Positions 11,983 through 26,299 of a stretch of DNA of 64,000 nt are shown one piece after another (within the stretch, counting starts at the first letter, position 1; each line of letters starts with the position of its first letter). The notes under the pieces are model-generated. The model saw only the letters and a program-made list of their open reading frames with translations, ran no database searches and was not told the origin of the DNA. Made by a program: the position numbers and the translations under genes. Source of the stretch: Ptiloglossa arizonensis (taxonomy: Eukaryota; Arthropoda; Insecta; Hymenoptera; Colletidae); assembly GCF_051014685.1 (NCBI RefSeq), contig NW_027478851.1:124001-188000 (forward strand), in the 5' to 3' direction.

Positions 11983-14524
11983 AGGAACGGTTGAGAAACT
12001 ATCAAAATTTTAGTAAGTCTGTTACTCGAAACCAATAACTACTAATGCCTAGGGCAAAAATACACATACCGTTGTAATCGGGCGGGTTTCTGCTTTCAGA
12101 TGCAGTAGGAATTTCTCGAATTCGACAATCCGTTCGCGAGATATGGGAGTTTGATGTTAAAGAATGGTTGAGAAACCATCAAAATTTTCGCTGGTCTGAT
12201 ACTCGAAACCAATAACTGGAATGGCCTAGGGGAAAAGTACACATACCACTGTAATCGGGCGATCTTCTACCTTCAGATGCAACAGGAATTTCTCGAGTTC
12301 GTCAATCCGTTCGTGAGATATGGGAGTTTGAAGTTAAGGATTGGTTGAGAAACCATCAAAATTTTCGCAAATCCGATACTCGAAACCAATAACTGGAATG
12401 GCCTAGGGGAAAAGTACACATACCACTGTAATCGGGCGAGTTTCTGCCTTCAGATGCAGTAGGAATTTCTCGAGTTCGTCAATCCGTTCGCGAGATATCG
12501 GAGTTTGAAGTTAAGGAATGGTTGAGAAACCATCAAAATTTTCGCAAGTCTGATACTCGAAACCAATAACTACTATCGCCTAGGGCAAAAATACACATAC
12601 CGTTGTAATCGGGCGAGTTTCTACTTTCAGATGCAACAGGAAATTCTCGAGTTCGTCAATCCGTTCGCGAGATATGGGAGTTTGAAGTTAAGGAATGGTT
12701 GAGAATCCATCAAAATTTTCGCAAGTCTGATTCTCGAAACAAATAACTACTATGGCCTAGGGCAAAAATACACATACCATTGTAATCGGGCGAGATTATG
12801 CTTTTAGATGCAACTGGAATTTCTCGAGTTGGTAATCCGTTTGCGAGATATGGGAGTTTGAAGTTAAGGAATGGTTGAGAAACCATCAAAATTTTCGCAA
12901 GTCTGATACTCGAAACCAATAACTACTATCGCCTAGGGCAAAAATACACATACCGTTGTAATCGGGCGGGTTTCTACTTTCAGATGCAACAGGAATTTCT
13001 CGAGTTCGTCAATCCGTTCGCGAGATATGGGAGTATGAAGTTAAAGAATGTTTGAGAAGCCATCAAAATTTTCGCAAGTCTGATTCTCGAAACCAATAAC
13101 TACTATGGCCTAGGGCAAAAATACACATACCATTGTAATCGGGCGAGATTATGCTTTTAGATGCAACTGGAATTTCTCGAGTTGGTAATCCGTTCGCGAT
13201 ATATGGGAGTTTGAAGTTAAGGAATGGTTGAGAAATCATCAAAATTTTCGCAAGTCTGATACTCGAAACCAATAACTACTATTGCCTTGGGCAAAAATAC
13301 ACATACCGTTGTAATCGGGCGAGCTTCTACTTTCAGATGCAGCAGGAATTTCTCGAGTTCGTCAATGCGTTCGCGAGATATGGGAGTTTGAAGTTAAGGA
13401 ATGGTTGAGAAGCCATCAAAATTTTCGCAAGTCTGATACTCGAAACCAATAACTACTATGGCCTAGGGCAAAAATACACATACCATTGTAATCGGGCGAG
13501 ATTATGCTTTTAGATGCAACTGGAATTTCTCGAGTTGGTAATCCGTTCGCGAGATATGGGAGTTTGTAGTTAAGGAATGTTTGAGAAACCATCAAAATTT
13601 TCGCAAGTCTGATACTCGAAACCAGTAACTACTATTGCCTAGGGCAAAAATACACACACCGTTGTAATCGGGCGAGTTTCTGCTTTCAGATGCAGTAGGA
13701 ATTTCTCGAGTTCGACATTCCGTTCGCGAGATATGGGAGTTTGAAGTTAAGGAATGGTTGAGAATCCATCAAAATTTTCGCTGGTCTGATACTCGAAACC
13801 AATAACTGGAATGGCCTAGGGGAAAAGTACACATACCACAGTAATCGGGCGATCTTCTATCTTCAGATGCAACAGGAATTTCTCGAGTTCGTCAATCCGT
13901 TCGCGAGATATGGGAGTTTGAAGTTAAGGAATGGTTGAGAAACCATCAGAATTTTCGCAAGTCTGATACTCGAAACCAATAACTGCTATGGCCTAGGGCA
14001 AAAATACACATACCATTGTAATCGGGCGAGATCATGCTTTTAGATGCAACTGGAATTTCACGAGCTGGTAATCCGTTCGCGAGATATGGGAGTTTGTAGT
14101 TAAGGAATGGTTGAGAAACCATCAAAATTTTCGCTAGTCTGATACTCGAAACCAATAACTACTATTGCCTAGGGCAAAAATACACATACCGTTGTAATCG
14201 GGCGAGTTTCTGCTTTCAGATGCAGTAGGAATTTCTCGAGTTCGTCATTCCGTTCGCGAGATATGGGAGTTTGAAGTTAAGGAATGGTTGAGAAGCCATC
14301 AAAATTTTCGCAAATCTGATACTCGAAACCAATAACTACTATTACCTAGGGCAAAAATACACATACCGTTGTAAATGGGCGAGTTTTTGCTTTCAGATGC
14401 AGCAGGAATTTCTCGAGTTCGTCATTCCGTTCGCGAGATATGGGAGTTTGAAGTTAAGGAATGGTTTAGAAGCCATCAAAATTTTCGCAAGTCTGATTCT
14501 CGAAACCAATAACTACTATAGCCT

Positions 14525-15393
14525 AAGGCAAAAATACACATACCATTGTAAACGGGCGAGATCATGCTTTTAGATGCAACTGGAATTTCACGAGCTGGTA
14601 ATCCGTTCGCGAGATATGGGAGTTTGTAGTTAAGGAATGGTTGAGAAACCATCAAAATTTTCGCTAGTCTGATACTCGAAACCAATAACTACTATTGCCT
14701 TGGGCAAAAACACACATACCGTTGTAATCGATCGAGCTTCTTATTTCAGATGCAACAGGAATTTCTCGAGTGCGTCAATCCGTTCGCGAGATATGGGAGT
14801 TTGAAGTTAAGGAACGGTTGAGAAACTATCAAAATTTTAGTAAGTCTGATACTCGAAACCAATAAGTACTAATGCCTAGGGCAAAAATACACACACCGTT
14901 GTAATCGGTCGAGTTTCTACTTTCAGATGCAACAGGAATTTCTCGAGTTCGTCAATCCGTTCGCGGGATATGGGAGTTTGAAGTTAAGGAATGGTTGAGA
15001 AGCCATCAAAATTTTCGCAAGTCTGATACTCGAAACCAATAACTGCTATGGCCTAGGGCAAAATTACACATACTATTGTAATCGGGCGAGATTATGCTTT
15101 TAGATGCAACTGGAATTTCACGAGCTGGTAATCCGTTCGCGAGATATGGGAGTTTGTAGTTAAGGAATGGTTGAGAAACCATCAAAATTTTCGCAAGTCT
15201 GATACTCGAAACCAATAACTACTATTGCCAAGGGCAAAAATACACATACCGTTGTAATCGGGCGAGTTTCTGCTTTCAGATGCAGTAGGAATTTCTCGAG
15301 TTCGACAAGCCGATCGCGAGATATGGGAGTTTGAAGTTAAGGAATGGTTGAGAAACCATCAAAATTTTCGCTGGTCTGATACTCGAAACCAAT
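14525..15393 (+). repeat. Family A duplication, left copy (partner 15,762-16,631)
   Basis: About five monomers repeated at an offset of 1,237 bp (7 monomers minus 2 bp). Shared markers are GATCATGCTTTTAG, TTGGGCAAAAACACAC (14,700 and 15,937), GATCGAGCTTCTTATTTCAG, AATAAGTACTAATGCC, GTAATCGGTCGAG, CGCGGGATATGGG, GCCAAGGGCAAAA and CCGATCG. A few substitutions separate the copies. Confidence 0.78.
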
Positions 15394-15761
15394 AACTACT
15401 ATTACCTAGGGCAAAAATACACATACCGTTGTAAATGGGCGAGTTTTTGCTTTCAGATGCAGCAGGAATTTCTCGAGTTCGTCATTCCGTTCGCGAGATA
15501 TGGGAGTTTGAAGTTAAGGAATGGTTTAGAAGCCATCAAAATTTTCGCAAGTCTGATTCTCGAAACCAATAACTACTATAGCCTAGGGCAAAAATACACA
15601 TACCATTGTAATCGGGCGAGATTATGCTTTTAGATGCAACTGGAATTTCTCGAGTTCGTCAATCCGTTCGCGAGATATGGGAGTTTGAAGTTAAGGAATG
15701 GTTGAGAAACCATCAGAATTTTCGCAAGTCTGATACTCGAAACCAATAACTGCTATGGCCT

Positions 15762-16631
15762 AGGGCAAAAATACACATACCATTGTAATCGGGCGAGATC
15801 ATGCTTTTAGATGCAACTGGAATTTCACGAGCTGGTAATCCGTTCGCGAGATATGGGAGTTTGTAGTTAAGGAATGGTTGAGAAACCATCAAAATTTTCG
15901 CCAGTCTGATACTCGAAACCAATAACTACTATTGCCTTGGGCAAAAACACACATACCGTTGTAATCGATCGAGCTTCTTATTTCAGATGCAACAGGAATT
16001 TCTCGAGTGCGTCAATCCGTTCGCGAGATATGGGAGTTTGAAGTTAAGGAACGGTTGAGAAACTATCAAAATTTTAGTAAGTCTGATACTCGAAACCAAT
16101 AAGTACTAATGCCTAGGGCAAAAATACACACACCGTTGTAATCGGTCGAGTTTCTACTTTCAGATGCAACAGGAATTTCTCGAGTTCGTCAATCCGTTCG
16201 CGGGATATGGGAGTTTGAAGTTAAGGAATGGTTGAGAAGCCATCAAAATTTTCGCAAGTCTGATACTCGAAACCAATAACTGCTATGGCCTAGGGCAAAA
16301 TTACACATACTATTGTAATCGGGCGAGATTATGCTTTTAGAAGCAACTGGAATTTCACGAGCTGGTAATCCGTTCGCGAGATATGGGAGTTTGTAGTTAA
16401 GGAATGGTTGAGAAACCATCAAAATTTTCGCAAGTCTGATACTCGAAACCAATAACTACTATTGCCAAGGGCAAAAATACACATACCGTTGTAATCGGGC
16501 GAGTTTCTGCTTCCAGATGCAGTAGGAATTTCTCGAGTTCGACAATCCGATCGTGAGATATGGGAGTTTGAAGTTAAGGAATGGTTGAGAAACCATCAAA
16601 ATTTTCGCTGGTCTGATACTCGAAACCAATA
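15762..16631 (+). repeat. Family A duplication, right copy (partner 14,525-15,393)
   Basis: Right copy of the 14,525 block. The stretch just before it (about 15,700-15,930) instead matches about 13,935-14,155 at an offset of 1,767 bp, sharing the rare CATCAGAATTTTCGC. Two templates thus meet inside this copy. Confidence 0.75.
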
Positions 16632-19600
16632 ACTGGAATGGCCTAGGGGAAAAGTACACATACCACTGTAATCGGGCGATCTTCTACCTTCAGATGCAAC
16701 AGGAATTTCTCGAGTTCGTCAATCCGTTCGCGAGATATGGGAGTTTGAAGTTAAGGAATGGTTGAGAAACCATCAAAATTTTCGCAAATCTGATACTCGA
16801 AACCAATAACTGGAATGGCCTAGGGGAAAAGTACACATACCATTGTAATCGGGCGAGTTTCTGCCTTCAGATGCAGTAGGAATTTCTCGAGTTCGTCAAT
16901 CCGTTCGCGAGATATGGGAGTTTGAAGTTAAGGAATGGTTGAGAAACCATCAAAATTTTCGCAAGTCTGATACTCGAAACCAATAACTACTATCGCCTAG
17001 GGCAAAAATACACATACCGTTGTAATCGGGCGAGTTTCTGCTTTCAGATGCAGTAGGAATTTCTCGAGTTCGTCATTCCATTCGCGAGATATGGGAGTTT
17101 GAAATTAAGCAATGGTTGAGAAACCATCAAAATTTTCGCAAATCTGATACTCGAAACCAATAACTACTATTACCTAGGGCAAAAATACACATACCGTTGT
17201 AAATGGGAGAGTTTTTGCTTTCAGATGCAGCAGGAATTTCTCGAGTTCGTCATTCCGTTCGCGAGATATGGGAGTTTGAAGTTAAGGAATGGTTGAGAAA
17301 CCATCAAAATTTTCGCAAGTCTGATACTCGAAACCAATAACTACTATTGCCTAGGGCAAAAATACACATACCGTTGTAATCGGGCGAGTTTCTACTTTCA
17401 GATGCAACAGGAATTTCTCGAGTTCGTCAATCCGTTCGCGAGATATGGGAGTTTGAATTTAAGGAATGGTTTAGAAGCCATCAAAATTTTCGCAAGTCTG
17501 ATACTCGAAACCAATAACTGCTATGGCCGAGGGCAAAATTACACATACTATTGTAATCGGGCGAGATTATGCTTTTAGATGCAACTGGAATTTCACGAGC
17601 TGGTAATCCGTTCGCGAGATATGGGAGTTTGTAGTTAATGAATGGTTGAGAATCCATCAAAATTTTCGCAAGTCTGATACTCGAAACCAATAACTACTAT
17701 TGCCTAGGGCAAAAATACACATACCGTTGTAATCGGGCGAGTTTCTGCTGTCAGATGCAGTAGGAATTTCTCGAGTTCGTCATTCCGTTCGTGAGATATG
17801 GGAGTTTGAAGTTAAGGAATGGTTGAGAAACCATCAAAATTTTCGCAAGTCTGATACTCGAAACCAATAACTACTATTGCCTAGGGCAAAAATACACATA
17901 CCGTTGTAATCGGGCGAGTTTCTACTTTCAGATGCAACAGGAATTTCTCGAGTTCGTCAATCCGTTCGCGAGATATGGGAGTTTGAAGTTAAGGAATGGT
18001 TGAGAAGCCATCAAAATTTTCGCAAGTCTGATTCTCGAAACCAATAACTACTATGGCCTAGGGCAAAAATACACATACCATTGTAATCGGGCGAGATTAT
18101 GCTTTTAGATGCAACTGGAATTTCTCGAGTTGGTAATCCGTTCGCGAGATATGGGAGTTTGAAGTTAAGGGATGGTTGAGAAATCATCAAAATTTTCGCA
18201 AGTCTGATACTCGAAACCAATAACTACTATTGCCTAGGGCAAAAATACACACACCGTTGTAATCGGGCGAGTTTCTGCTTTCAGATGCAGTAGGAATTTC
18301 TCGTGTTCGACAATCCGTTCGCGAGATATGGGAGTTTGAAGTTAAGGAATGGTTGAGAAGCCATCAAAATTTTCGCAAGTCTGATTCTCGAAACCAATAA
18401 CTACTATGGCCTAGGGCAAAAATACACATACCATTGTAATCGGGCGAGATTATGCTTTTAGATGCAACTGGAATTTCTCGAGTTGGTAATCCGTTCGCGA
18501 GATATGGCAGTTTGTAGTTAAGGAATGGTTGAGAAACCATCAAAATTTTCGCAAGTCTGATACTCGAAACCAATAACTACTATTGCCTAGGGCAAAAATA
18601 CACACACCGTTGTAATCGGGCGAGTTTCTGCTTTCAGATGCAGTAGGAATTTCTCGTGTTCGACAATCCGTTCGCGAGATATGGGAATTTGAAGTTAAGG
18701 AATGGTTGAGAAACCACCAAAATTTTCGCTGGTCTGATACTCGAAACCAATAACTGGAATGGCCTAGGGGAAAAGTACACATACCACAGTAATCGGGCGA
18801 TCTTCTACCTTCAGATGCAACAGGAATTTCTCGAGTTCGTCAATCCGTTCGCGAGATATGGGAGTTTGAAGTTAAGGAATGGTTGAGAAGCCATCAAAAT
18901 TTTCGCAAGTCTGATTCTCGAAACCAATAACTACTATGGCCTAGGGCAAAAATACACATACCATTGTAATCGGGCGAGATTATGCTTTTAGATCCAACTG
19001 GAATTTCTGGAGTTGGTAATCCGTTCTCGAGATATGGGAGTTTGAAGTTAAGGGATGGTTGAGAAATCATCAAAATTTTCGCAAGTCTGATACTCGAAAC
19101 CAATAACTACTATTGCCTTGGGCAAAAATACACATACCGTTGTAATCGGGCGAGCTTCTGCTTTCAGATGCAGCAGGAATTTCTCGAGTTCGTCAATGCG
19201 TTCGCGAGATATGGGAGTTTGTAGTTAAGGAATGGTTGAGAATCCATCAAAATTTTCGCAAGTCTGATACTCGAAACCAATAACTACTATTGCCTAGGGC
19301 AAAAATACACATACCGTTGTAATCGGGCGAGTTTCTGCTTTCAGATGCAGTAGGAATTTCTCGAGTTCGTCATTCCGTTCGCGAGATATGGGAGTTTGAA
19401 GTTAAGGAATGGTTGAGAAACCATCAAAATTTTCGCAAGTCTGATACTCGAAACCAATAACTACTATTGCCTAGGGCAAAAATACACATACCGTTGTAAT
19501 CGGGCGAGTTTCTACTTTCAGATGCAACAGGAATTTCTCGAGTTCGTCAATCCGTTCGCGAGATATGGGAGTTTGAAGTTAAGGAATGGTTGAGAAGCCA

Positions 19601-19899
19601 TCAAAATTTTCGCAAGTCTGATTCTCGAAACCAATAACTACTATGGCCTAGGGCAAAAATACACATACCATTGTAATCGGGCGAGATTATGCTTTTAGAT
19701 GCAACTGGAATTTCTCGAGTTGGTAATCCGTTCGCGAGATATGGGAGTTCGAAGTTAAGGAATGGTTGAGAAATCATCAAAATTTTCGCAAGTCTGATAC
19801 TCGAAACCAATAACTACTATTGCCTTGGGCAAAAATACACATACCGTTGTAATCGGGCGAGCTTCTGCTTTCAGATGCAGCAGGAATTTCTCGAGTTCG

Positions 19900-20886
19900 T
19901 CAATGCGTTCGCGAGATATGGGAGTTTGAAGTTAAGGAATGGTTGAGAAGCCATCAAAATTTTCGCAAGTCTGATACTCGAAACCAATAACTACTATGGC
20001 CTAGGGCAAAAATACACATACCATTGTAATCGGGCGAGATTATGCTTTTAGATGCAACTGGAATTTCTCGAGTTGGTAATCCGTTCGCGAGATATGGCAG
20101 TTTGTAGTTAAGGAATGGCTGAGAAACCATCAAAATTTTCGCAAGTCTGATACTCGAAACCAATAACTACTATTGCCTAGGGCAAAAATACACACACCGT
20201 TGTAATCGGGCGAGTTTCTGCTTTCAGATGCAGTAGGAATTTCCTGTGTTCGACAATCCGTTCGCCAGATATGGGAGTTTGAAGTTAAGGAATGGTTGAG
20301 AAACCACCAAAATTTTCGCTGGTCTGATACTCGAAACCAATAACTGGAATGGCCTAGGGGAAAAGTACACATACCACAGTAATCGGGCGATCTTCTACCT
20401 TCAGATGCAACAGGAATTTCTCGAGTTCGTCAATCCGTTCGCGAGATATGGGAGTTTGAAGTTAAGGAATGGTTGAGAAACCATCAAAATTTTCGCAAGT
20501 CTGATACTCGAAACCAATAACTACTATTGCCTAGGGCAAAAATACACATACCGTTGTAATCGGGCGAGTTTCTACTTTCAGATGCAACAGGAATTTCTCG
20601 AGTTCGTCAATCCGTTCGCGAGATATGGGAGTTTGAAGTTAAGGAATGGTTGAGAAGCCTTCAAAATTTTCGCAAGTCTGATTCTCGAAACCAATGACTA
20701 CTATGGCCTAGGGCAAAAATACACATACCATTGTAATCGAGCGAGATTATGCTTTTAGATGCAACTGGAATTTCTCGAGTTGGTAATCCGTTCGCGAGAT
20801 ATGGGAGTTTGAAGTTAAGGAATGGTTGAGAAATCATCAAAATTTTCGCAAGTCTGATACTCGAAACCAATAACTACTATTGCCTA
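19900..20886 (+). repeat. Family A duplication, left copy (partner 22,197-23,181)
   Basis: About 5.5 monomers repeated at an offset of 2,296 bp (13 monomers minus 5). Markers are ATATGGCAGTTTGTAG, GTGTTCGACAATCC with TTCGCCAGATATGG, AACCACCAAAATTTTCGC, CATACCACAGTAATCGGG, CCAATGACTACTATGG and GTAATCGAGCGAG. The copies differ at a handful of sites. Confidence 0.78.
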
Positions 20887-21049
20887 GGGCAAAAATACAC
20901 ATACCGTTGTAATCGGGCGAGTTTCTGCTTTCAGATGCAGTAGGAATTTCTCGAGTTCGTCATTCCGTTCGCGAGATATGGGAGTTTGAAGTTAAGGAAT
21001 GGTTGAGAAACCATCAAAATTTTCGCAAGTCTGATACTCGAAACCAATA

Positions 21050-21955
21050 ACTACTATTGCCTAGGGCAAAAATACACATACCGTTGTAATCGGGCGAGTT
21101 TCTACTTTCAGATGCAACAGGAATTTCTCGAGTTCGTCAATCCGTTCGCGAGATATGGGAGTTTGAAGTTAAGGAATGGTTGAGAAGCCATCAAAATTTT
21201 CGCAAGTCTGATTCTCGAAACCAATGACTACTATGGCCTAGGGCAAAAATACACATACCATTGTAATCGAGCGAGATTATGCTTTTAGATGCAACTGGAA
21301 TTTCTCGAGTTGGTAATCCGTTCGCGAGATATGGGAGTTTGAAGTTAAGGAATGGTTGAGAAATCATCAAAATTTTCGCAAGTCTGATACTCGAAACCAA
21401 TAACTACTATTGCCTTGGGCAAAACACACATACCGTTCTAATCGATCGAGCTTCTTATTTCAGCTGCAACAGGAATTTCTCGAGTGCGTCAATCCGTTCG
21501 CGAGATATGGGAGTTTGAAATTAAGGAACGGTTGAGAAACTATCAAAATTTTAGTAAGTCTGATACTCGAAACCAATAAGTACTAATGCCTAGGGCAAAA
21601 ATACACACACCGTTGTAATCGGTCGAGTTTCTACTTTCAGATGCAACAGGAATTTCTCGAGTTCGTCAATCCGTTCGCGAGATATGGGAGTTTGAATTTA
21701 AGGAATGGTTGAGAAGCCATCAAAATTTTCGCTGGTCTGATACTCGAAACCAATAACTGGTATGGCCTAGGGGAAAAGTACACATACCATTGTAATCGGG
21801 CGAGATTATGCTTTTAGATGCAACTGGAATTTCTCGAGTTGGTAATCCGTTCGCGAGATATGGCAGTTTGTAGTTAAGGAATGGTTGAGAAACCATCAAA
21901 ATTTTCGCAAGTCTGATACTCGAAACCAATAACTACTATTGCCTAGGGCAAAAAT
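21050..21955 (+). repeat. Five-monomer family A block, copy 1 of 3
   Basis: This block is repeated at 22,816 (offset 1,766) and 24,758 (offset 3,708). Diagnostic order: GATTCTCG with CCAATGACTACTATGG; TTGGGCAAAACACAC with CCGTTCTAATCGATCGAG and TTTCAGCTGCAAC; GAACGGTTGAGAAACTATC with AATAAGTACTAATGCC; then CTGGTATGGCC with ATATGGCAGTTTG. The CCGTTCTAATCG marker starts at 21,433, 23,199 and 25,141, and again in a fourth, partial copy at 26,024. Confidence 0.8.
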
Positions 21956-22196
21956 ACACATACCGTTGTAATCGGGCGAGTTTCTGCTTTCAGATGCAGT
22001 AGGAATTTCTCGAGTTCGTCATTCCGTTCGCGAGATATGGGAGTTTGAAGTTAAGGAATGGTTGAGAAACCATCAAAATTTTCGCAAGTCTGATACTCGA
22101 AACCAATAACTACTATTGCCTAGGGCAAAAATACACATACCGTTGTAATCGGGCGAGTTTCTACTTTCAGATGCAACAGGAATTTCTCGAGTTCGT

Positions 22197-23181
22197 CAAT
22201 CCGTTCGCGAGATATGGGAGTTTGAAGTTAAGGAATGGTTGAGAAGCCATCAAAATTTTCGCAAGTCTGATTCTCGAAACCAATAACTACTATGGCCTAG
22301 GGCAAAAATACACATACCATTGTAATCGGGCGAGATTATGCTTTTAGATGCAACTGGAATTTCTCGAGTTGGTAATCCGTTCGCGAGATATGGCAGTTTG
22401 TAGTTAAGGAATGGTTGAGAAACCATCAAAATTTTCGCAAGTCTGATACTCGAAACCAATAACTACTATTGCCTAGGGCAAAAATACACACACCGTTGTA
22501 ATCGGGCGAGTTTCTGCTTTCAGATGCAGTAGGAATTTCTCGTGTTCGACAATCCGTTCGCCAGATATGGGAGTTTGAAGTTAAGGAATGGTTGAGAAAC
22601 CACCAAAATTTTCGCTGGTCTGATACTCGAAACCAATAACTGGAATGGCCTAGGGGAAAAGTACACATACCACAGTAATCGGGCGATCTTCTACCTTCAG
22701 ATGCAACAGGAATTTCTCGAGTTCGTCAATCCGTTCGCGAGATATGGGAGTTTGAAGTTAAGGAATGGTTGAGAAACCATCAAAATTTTCGCAAGTCTGA
22801 TACTCGAAACCAATAACTACTATTGCCTAGGGCAAAAATACACATACCGTTGTAATCGGGCGAGTTTCTACTTTCAGATGCAACAGGAATTTCTCGAGTT
22901 CGTCAATCCGTTCGCGAGATATGGGAGTTTGAAGTTAAGGAATGGTTGAGAAGCCATCAAAATTTTCGCAAGTCTGATTCTCGAAACCAATGACTACTAT
23001 GGCCTAGGGCAAAAATACACATACCATTGTAATCGAGCGAGATTATGCTTTTAGATGCAACTGGAATTTCTCGAGTTGGTAATCCGTTCGCGAGATATGG
23101 GAGTTTGAAGTTAAGGAATGGTTGAGAAATCATCAAAATTTTCGCAAGTCTGATACTCGAAACCAATAACTACTATTGCCT
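22197..23181 (+). repeat. Family A duplication, right copy (partner 19,900-20,886)
   Basis: Right copy of the 19,900 block. It runs directly into copy 2 of the triplicated block that starts near 22,816, with overlap, so the two duplications are nested. Confidence 0.78.
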
Positions 23182-23721
23182 TGGGCAAAACACACATACC
23201 GTTCTAATCGATCGAGCTTCTTATTTCAGCTGCAACAGGAATTTCTCGAGTGCGTCAATCCGTTCGCGAGATATGGGAGTTTGAAGTTAAGGAACGGTTG
23301 AGAAACTATCAAAATTTTAGTAAGTCTGATACTCGAAACCAATAAGTACTAATGCCTAGGGCAAAAATACACACACCGTTGTAATCGGTCGAGTTTCTAC
23401 TTTCAGATGCAACAGGAATTTCTCGAGTTCGTCAATCCGTTCGCGAGATATGGGAGTTTGAATTTAAGGAATGGTTGAGAAGCCATCAAAATTTTCGCTG
23501 GTCTGATACTCGAAACCAATAACTGGTATGGCCTAGGGGAAAAGTACACATACCATTGTAATCGGGCGAGATTATGCTTTTAGATGCAACTGGAATTTCT
23601 CGAGTTGGTAATCCGTTCGCGAGATATGGCAGTTTGTAGTTAAGGAATGGTTGAGAAACCATCAAAATTTTCGCAAGTCTGATACTCGAAACCAATAACT
23701 ACTATTGCCTAGGGCAAAAAT
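22816..23721 (+). repeat. Five-monomer family A block, copy 2 of 3
   Basis: Copy of the 21,050 block, nearly identical to it. One visible difference is GTTTGAAATTAAGG in copy 1 against GTTTGAAGTTAAGG here, in the GAACGG unit. Confidence 0.8.
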
Positions 23722-24757
23722 ACACACACCGTTGTAATCGGGCGAGTTTCTACTTTCAGATGCAACAGGAATTTCTCGAGTTCGTCAATCCGTTCGCGAG
23801 ATATGGGAGTTTGAAGTTAAGGAATGGTTGAGAAGCCATCAAAATTTTCGCAAGTCTGATTCTCGAAACCAATAACTACTATGGCCTAGGGCAAAAATAC
23901 ACATACCATTGTAATCGGGCGAGATTATGCTTTTAGATGCAACTGGAATTTCTCGAGTTGGTAATCCGTTCGCGAGATATGGGAGTTTGAAGTTAAGGAA
24001 TGGTTGAGAAATCATCAAAATTTTCGCAAGTCTGATACTCGAAACCAATAACTACTATTGCCTTGGGCAAAAATACACATACCGTTGTAATCGGGCGAGC
24101 TTCTGCTTTCAGATGCAGCAGGAATTTCTCGAGTTCGTCAATGCGTTCGCGAGATATGGGAGTTTGAAGTTAAGGAATGGTTGAGAAGCCATCAAAATTT
24201 TCGCAAGTCTGATACTCGAAACCAATAACTACTATGGCCTAGGGCAAAAATACACATACCATTGTAATCGGGCGAGATTATGCTTTTAGATGCAACTGGA
24301 ATTTCTCGAGTTGGTAATCCGTTCGCGAGATATGGCAGTTTGTAGTTAAGGGAATGGTTGAGAAACCATCAAAATTTTCGCAAGTCTGATACTCGAAACC
24401 AATAACTACTATTGCCAAGGGCAAAAATACACATACCGTTGTAATCGGGCGAGTTTCTACTTTCAGATGCAACAGGAATTTCTCGAGTTCGTCAATCCGT
24501 TCGCGAGATATGGGAGTTTGAAGTTAAGGAATGGTTGAGAAGCCATCAAAATTTTCGCAAGTCTGATTCTCGAAACCAATAACTACTATGGCCTAGGGCA
24601 AAAATACACATACCATTGTAATCGGGCGAGATTATGCTTTTAGATGCAACTGGAATTTCACGAGCTGGTAATCCGTTCGCGAGATATGGGAGTTTGTAGT
24701 TAAGGAATGGTTGAGAATCCATCAAAATTTTCGCAAGTCTGATACTCGAAACCAATA

Positions 24758-25663
24758 ACTACTATTGCCTAGGGCAAAAATACACATACCGTTGTAATCG
24801 GGCGAGTTTCTACTTTCAGATGCAACAGGAATTTCTCGAGTTCGTCAATCCGTTCGCGAGATATGGGAGTTTGAAGTTAAGGAATGGTTGAGAAGCCATC
24901 AAAATTTTCGCAAGTCTGATTCTCGAAACCAATGACTACTATGGCCTAGGGCAAAAATACACATACCATTGTAATCGAGCGAGATTATGCTTTTAGATGC
25001 AACTGGAATTTCTCGAGTTGGTAATCCGTTCGCGAGATATGGGAGTTTGAAGTTAAGGAATGGTTGAGAAATCATCAAAATTTTCGCAAGTCTGATACTC
25101 GAAACCAATAACTACTATTGCCTTGGGCAAAACACACATACCGTTCTAATCGATCGAGCTTCTTATTTCAGCTGCAACAGGAATTTCTCGAGTGCGTCAA
25201 TCCGTTCGCGAGATATGGGAGTTTGAAGTTAAGGAACGGTTGAGAAACTATCAAAATTTTAGTAAGTCTGATACTCGAAACCAATAAGTACTAATGCCTA
25301 GGGCAAAAATACACACACCGTTGTAATCGGTCGAGTTTCTACTTTCAGATGCAACAGGAATTTCTCGAGTTCGTCAATCCGTTCGCGAGATATGGGAGTT
25401 TGAATTTAAGGAATGGTTGAGAAGCCATCAAAATTTTCGCTGGTCTGATACTCGAAACCAATAACTGGTATGGCCTAGGGGAAAAGTACACATACCATTG
25501 TAATCGGGCGAGATTATGCTTTTAGATGCAACTGGAATTTCTCGAGTTGGTAATCCGTTCGCGAGATATGGCAGTTTGTAGTTAAGGAATGGTTGAGAAA
25601 CCATCAAAATTTTCGCAAGTCTGATACTCGAAACCAATAACTACTATTGCCTAGGGCAAAAAT
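24758..25663 (+). repeat. Five-monomer family A block, copy 3 of 3
   Basis: Third copy of the block. A fourth, partial copy of its centre follows at about 25,960-26,300: the CCGTTCTAATCG marker at 26,024 lies 883 bp (5 monomers minus 2) after that of copy 3. Confidence 0.8.
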
Positions 25664-26299
25664 ACACACACCGTTGTAATCGGGCGAGTTTCTGCTTTCA
25701 GATGCAGTAGGAATTTCTCGTGTTCGACAATCCGTTCGCGAGATATGGGAGTTTGAAGTTAAGGAATGGTTGAGAAACCATCAAAATTTTCGCTGGTCTG
25801 ATACTCGAAACCAATAACTGGTATGGCCTAGGGGAAAAGTACACATACCACTGTAATCGGGCGATCTTCTACCTTCAGATGCAACAGGAATTTCTCGAGT
25901 TCGTCATTCCGTTCGCGAGATATGGGAGTTTGAAGTTAAGGAATGGTTGAGAAATCATCAAAATTTTCGCAAGTCTGATACTCGAAACCAATAACTACTA
26001 TTGCCTTGGGCAAAACACACATACCGTTCTAATCGATCGAGCTTCTTATTTCAGCTGCAACAGGAATTTCTCGAGTGCGTCAATCCGTTCGCGAGATATG
26101 GGAGTTTGAAGTTAAGGAACGGTTGAGAAACTATCAAAATTTTAGTAAGTCTGATACTCGAAACCAATAAGTACTAATGCCTAGGGCAAAAATACACACA
26201 CCGTTGTAATCGGTCGAGTTTCTACTTTCAGATGCAACAGGAATTTCTCGAGTTCGTCAATCCGTTCGCGAGATATGGGAGTTTGAATTTAAGGAATGG

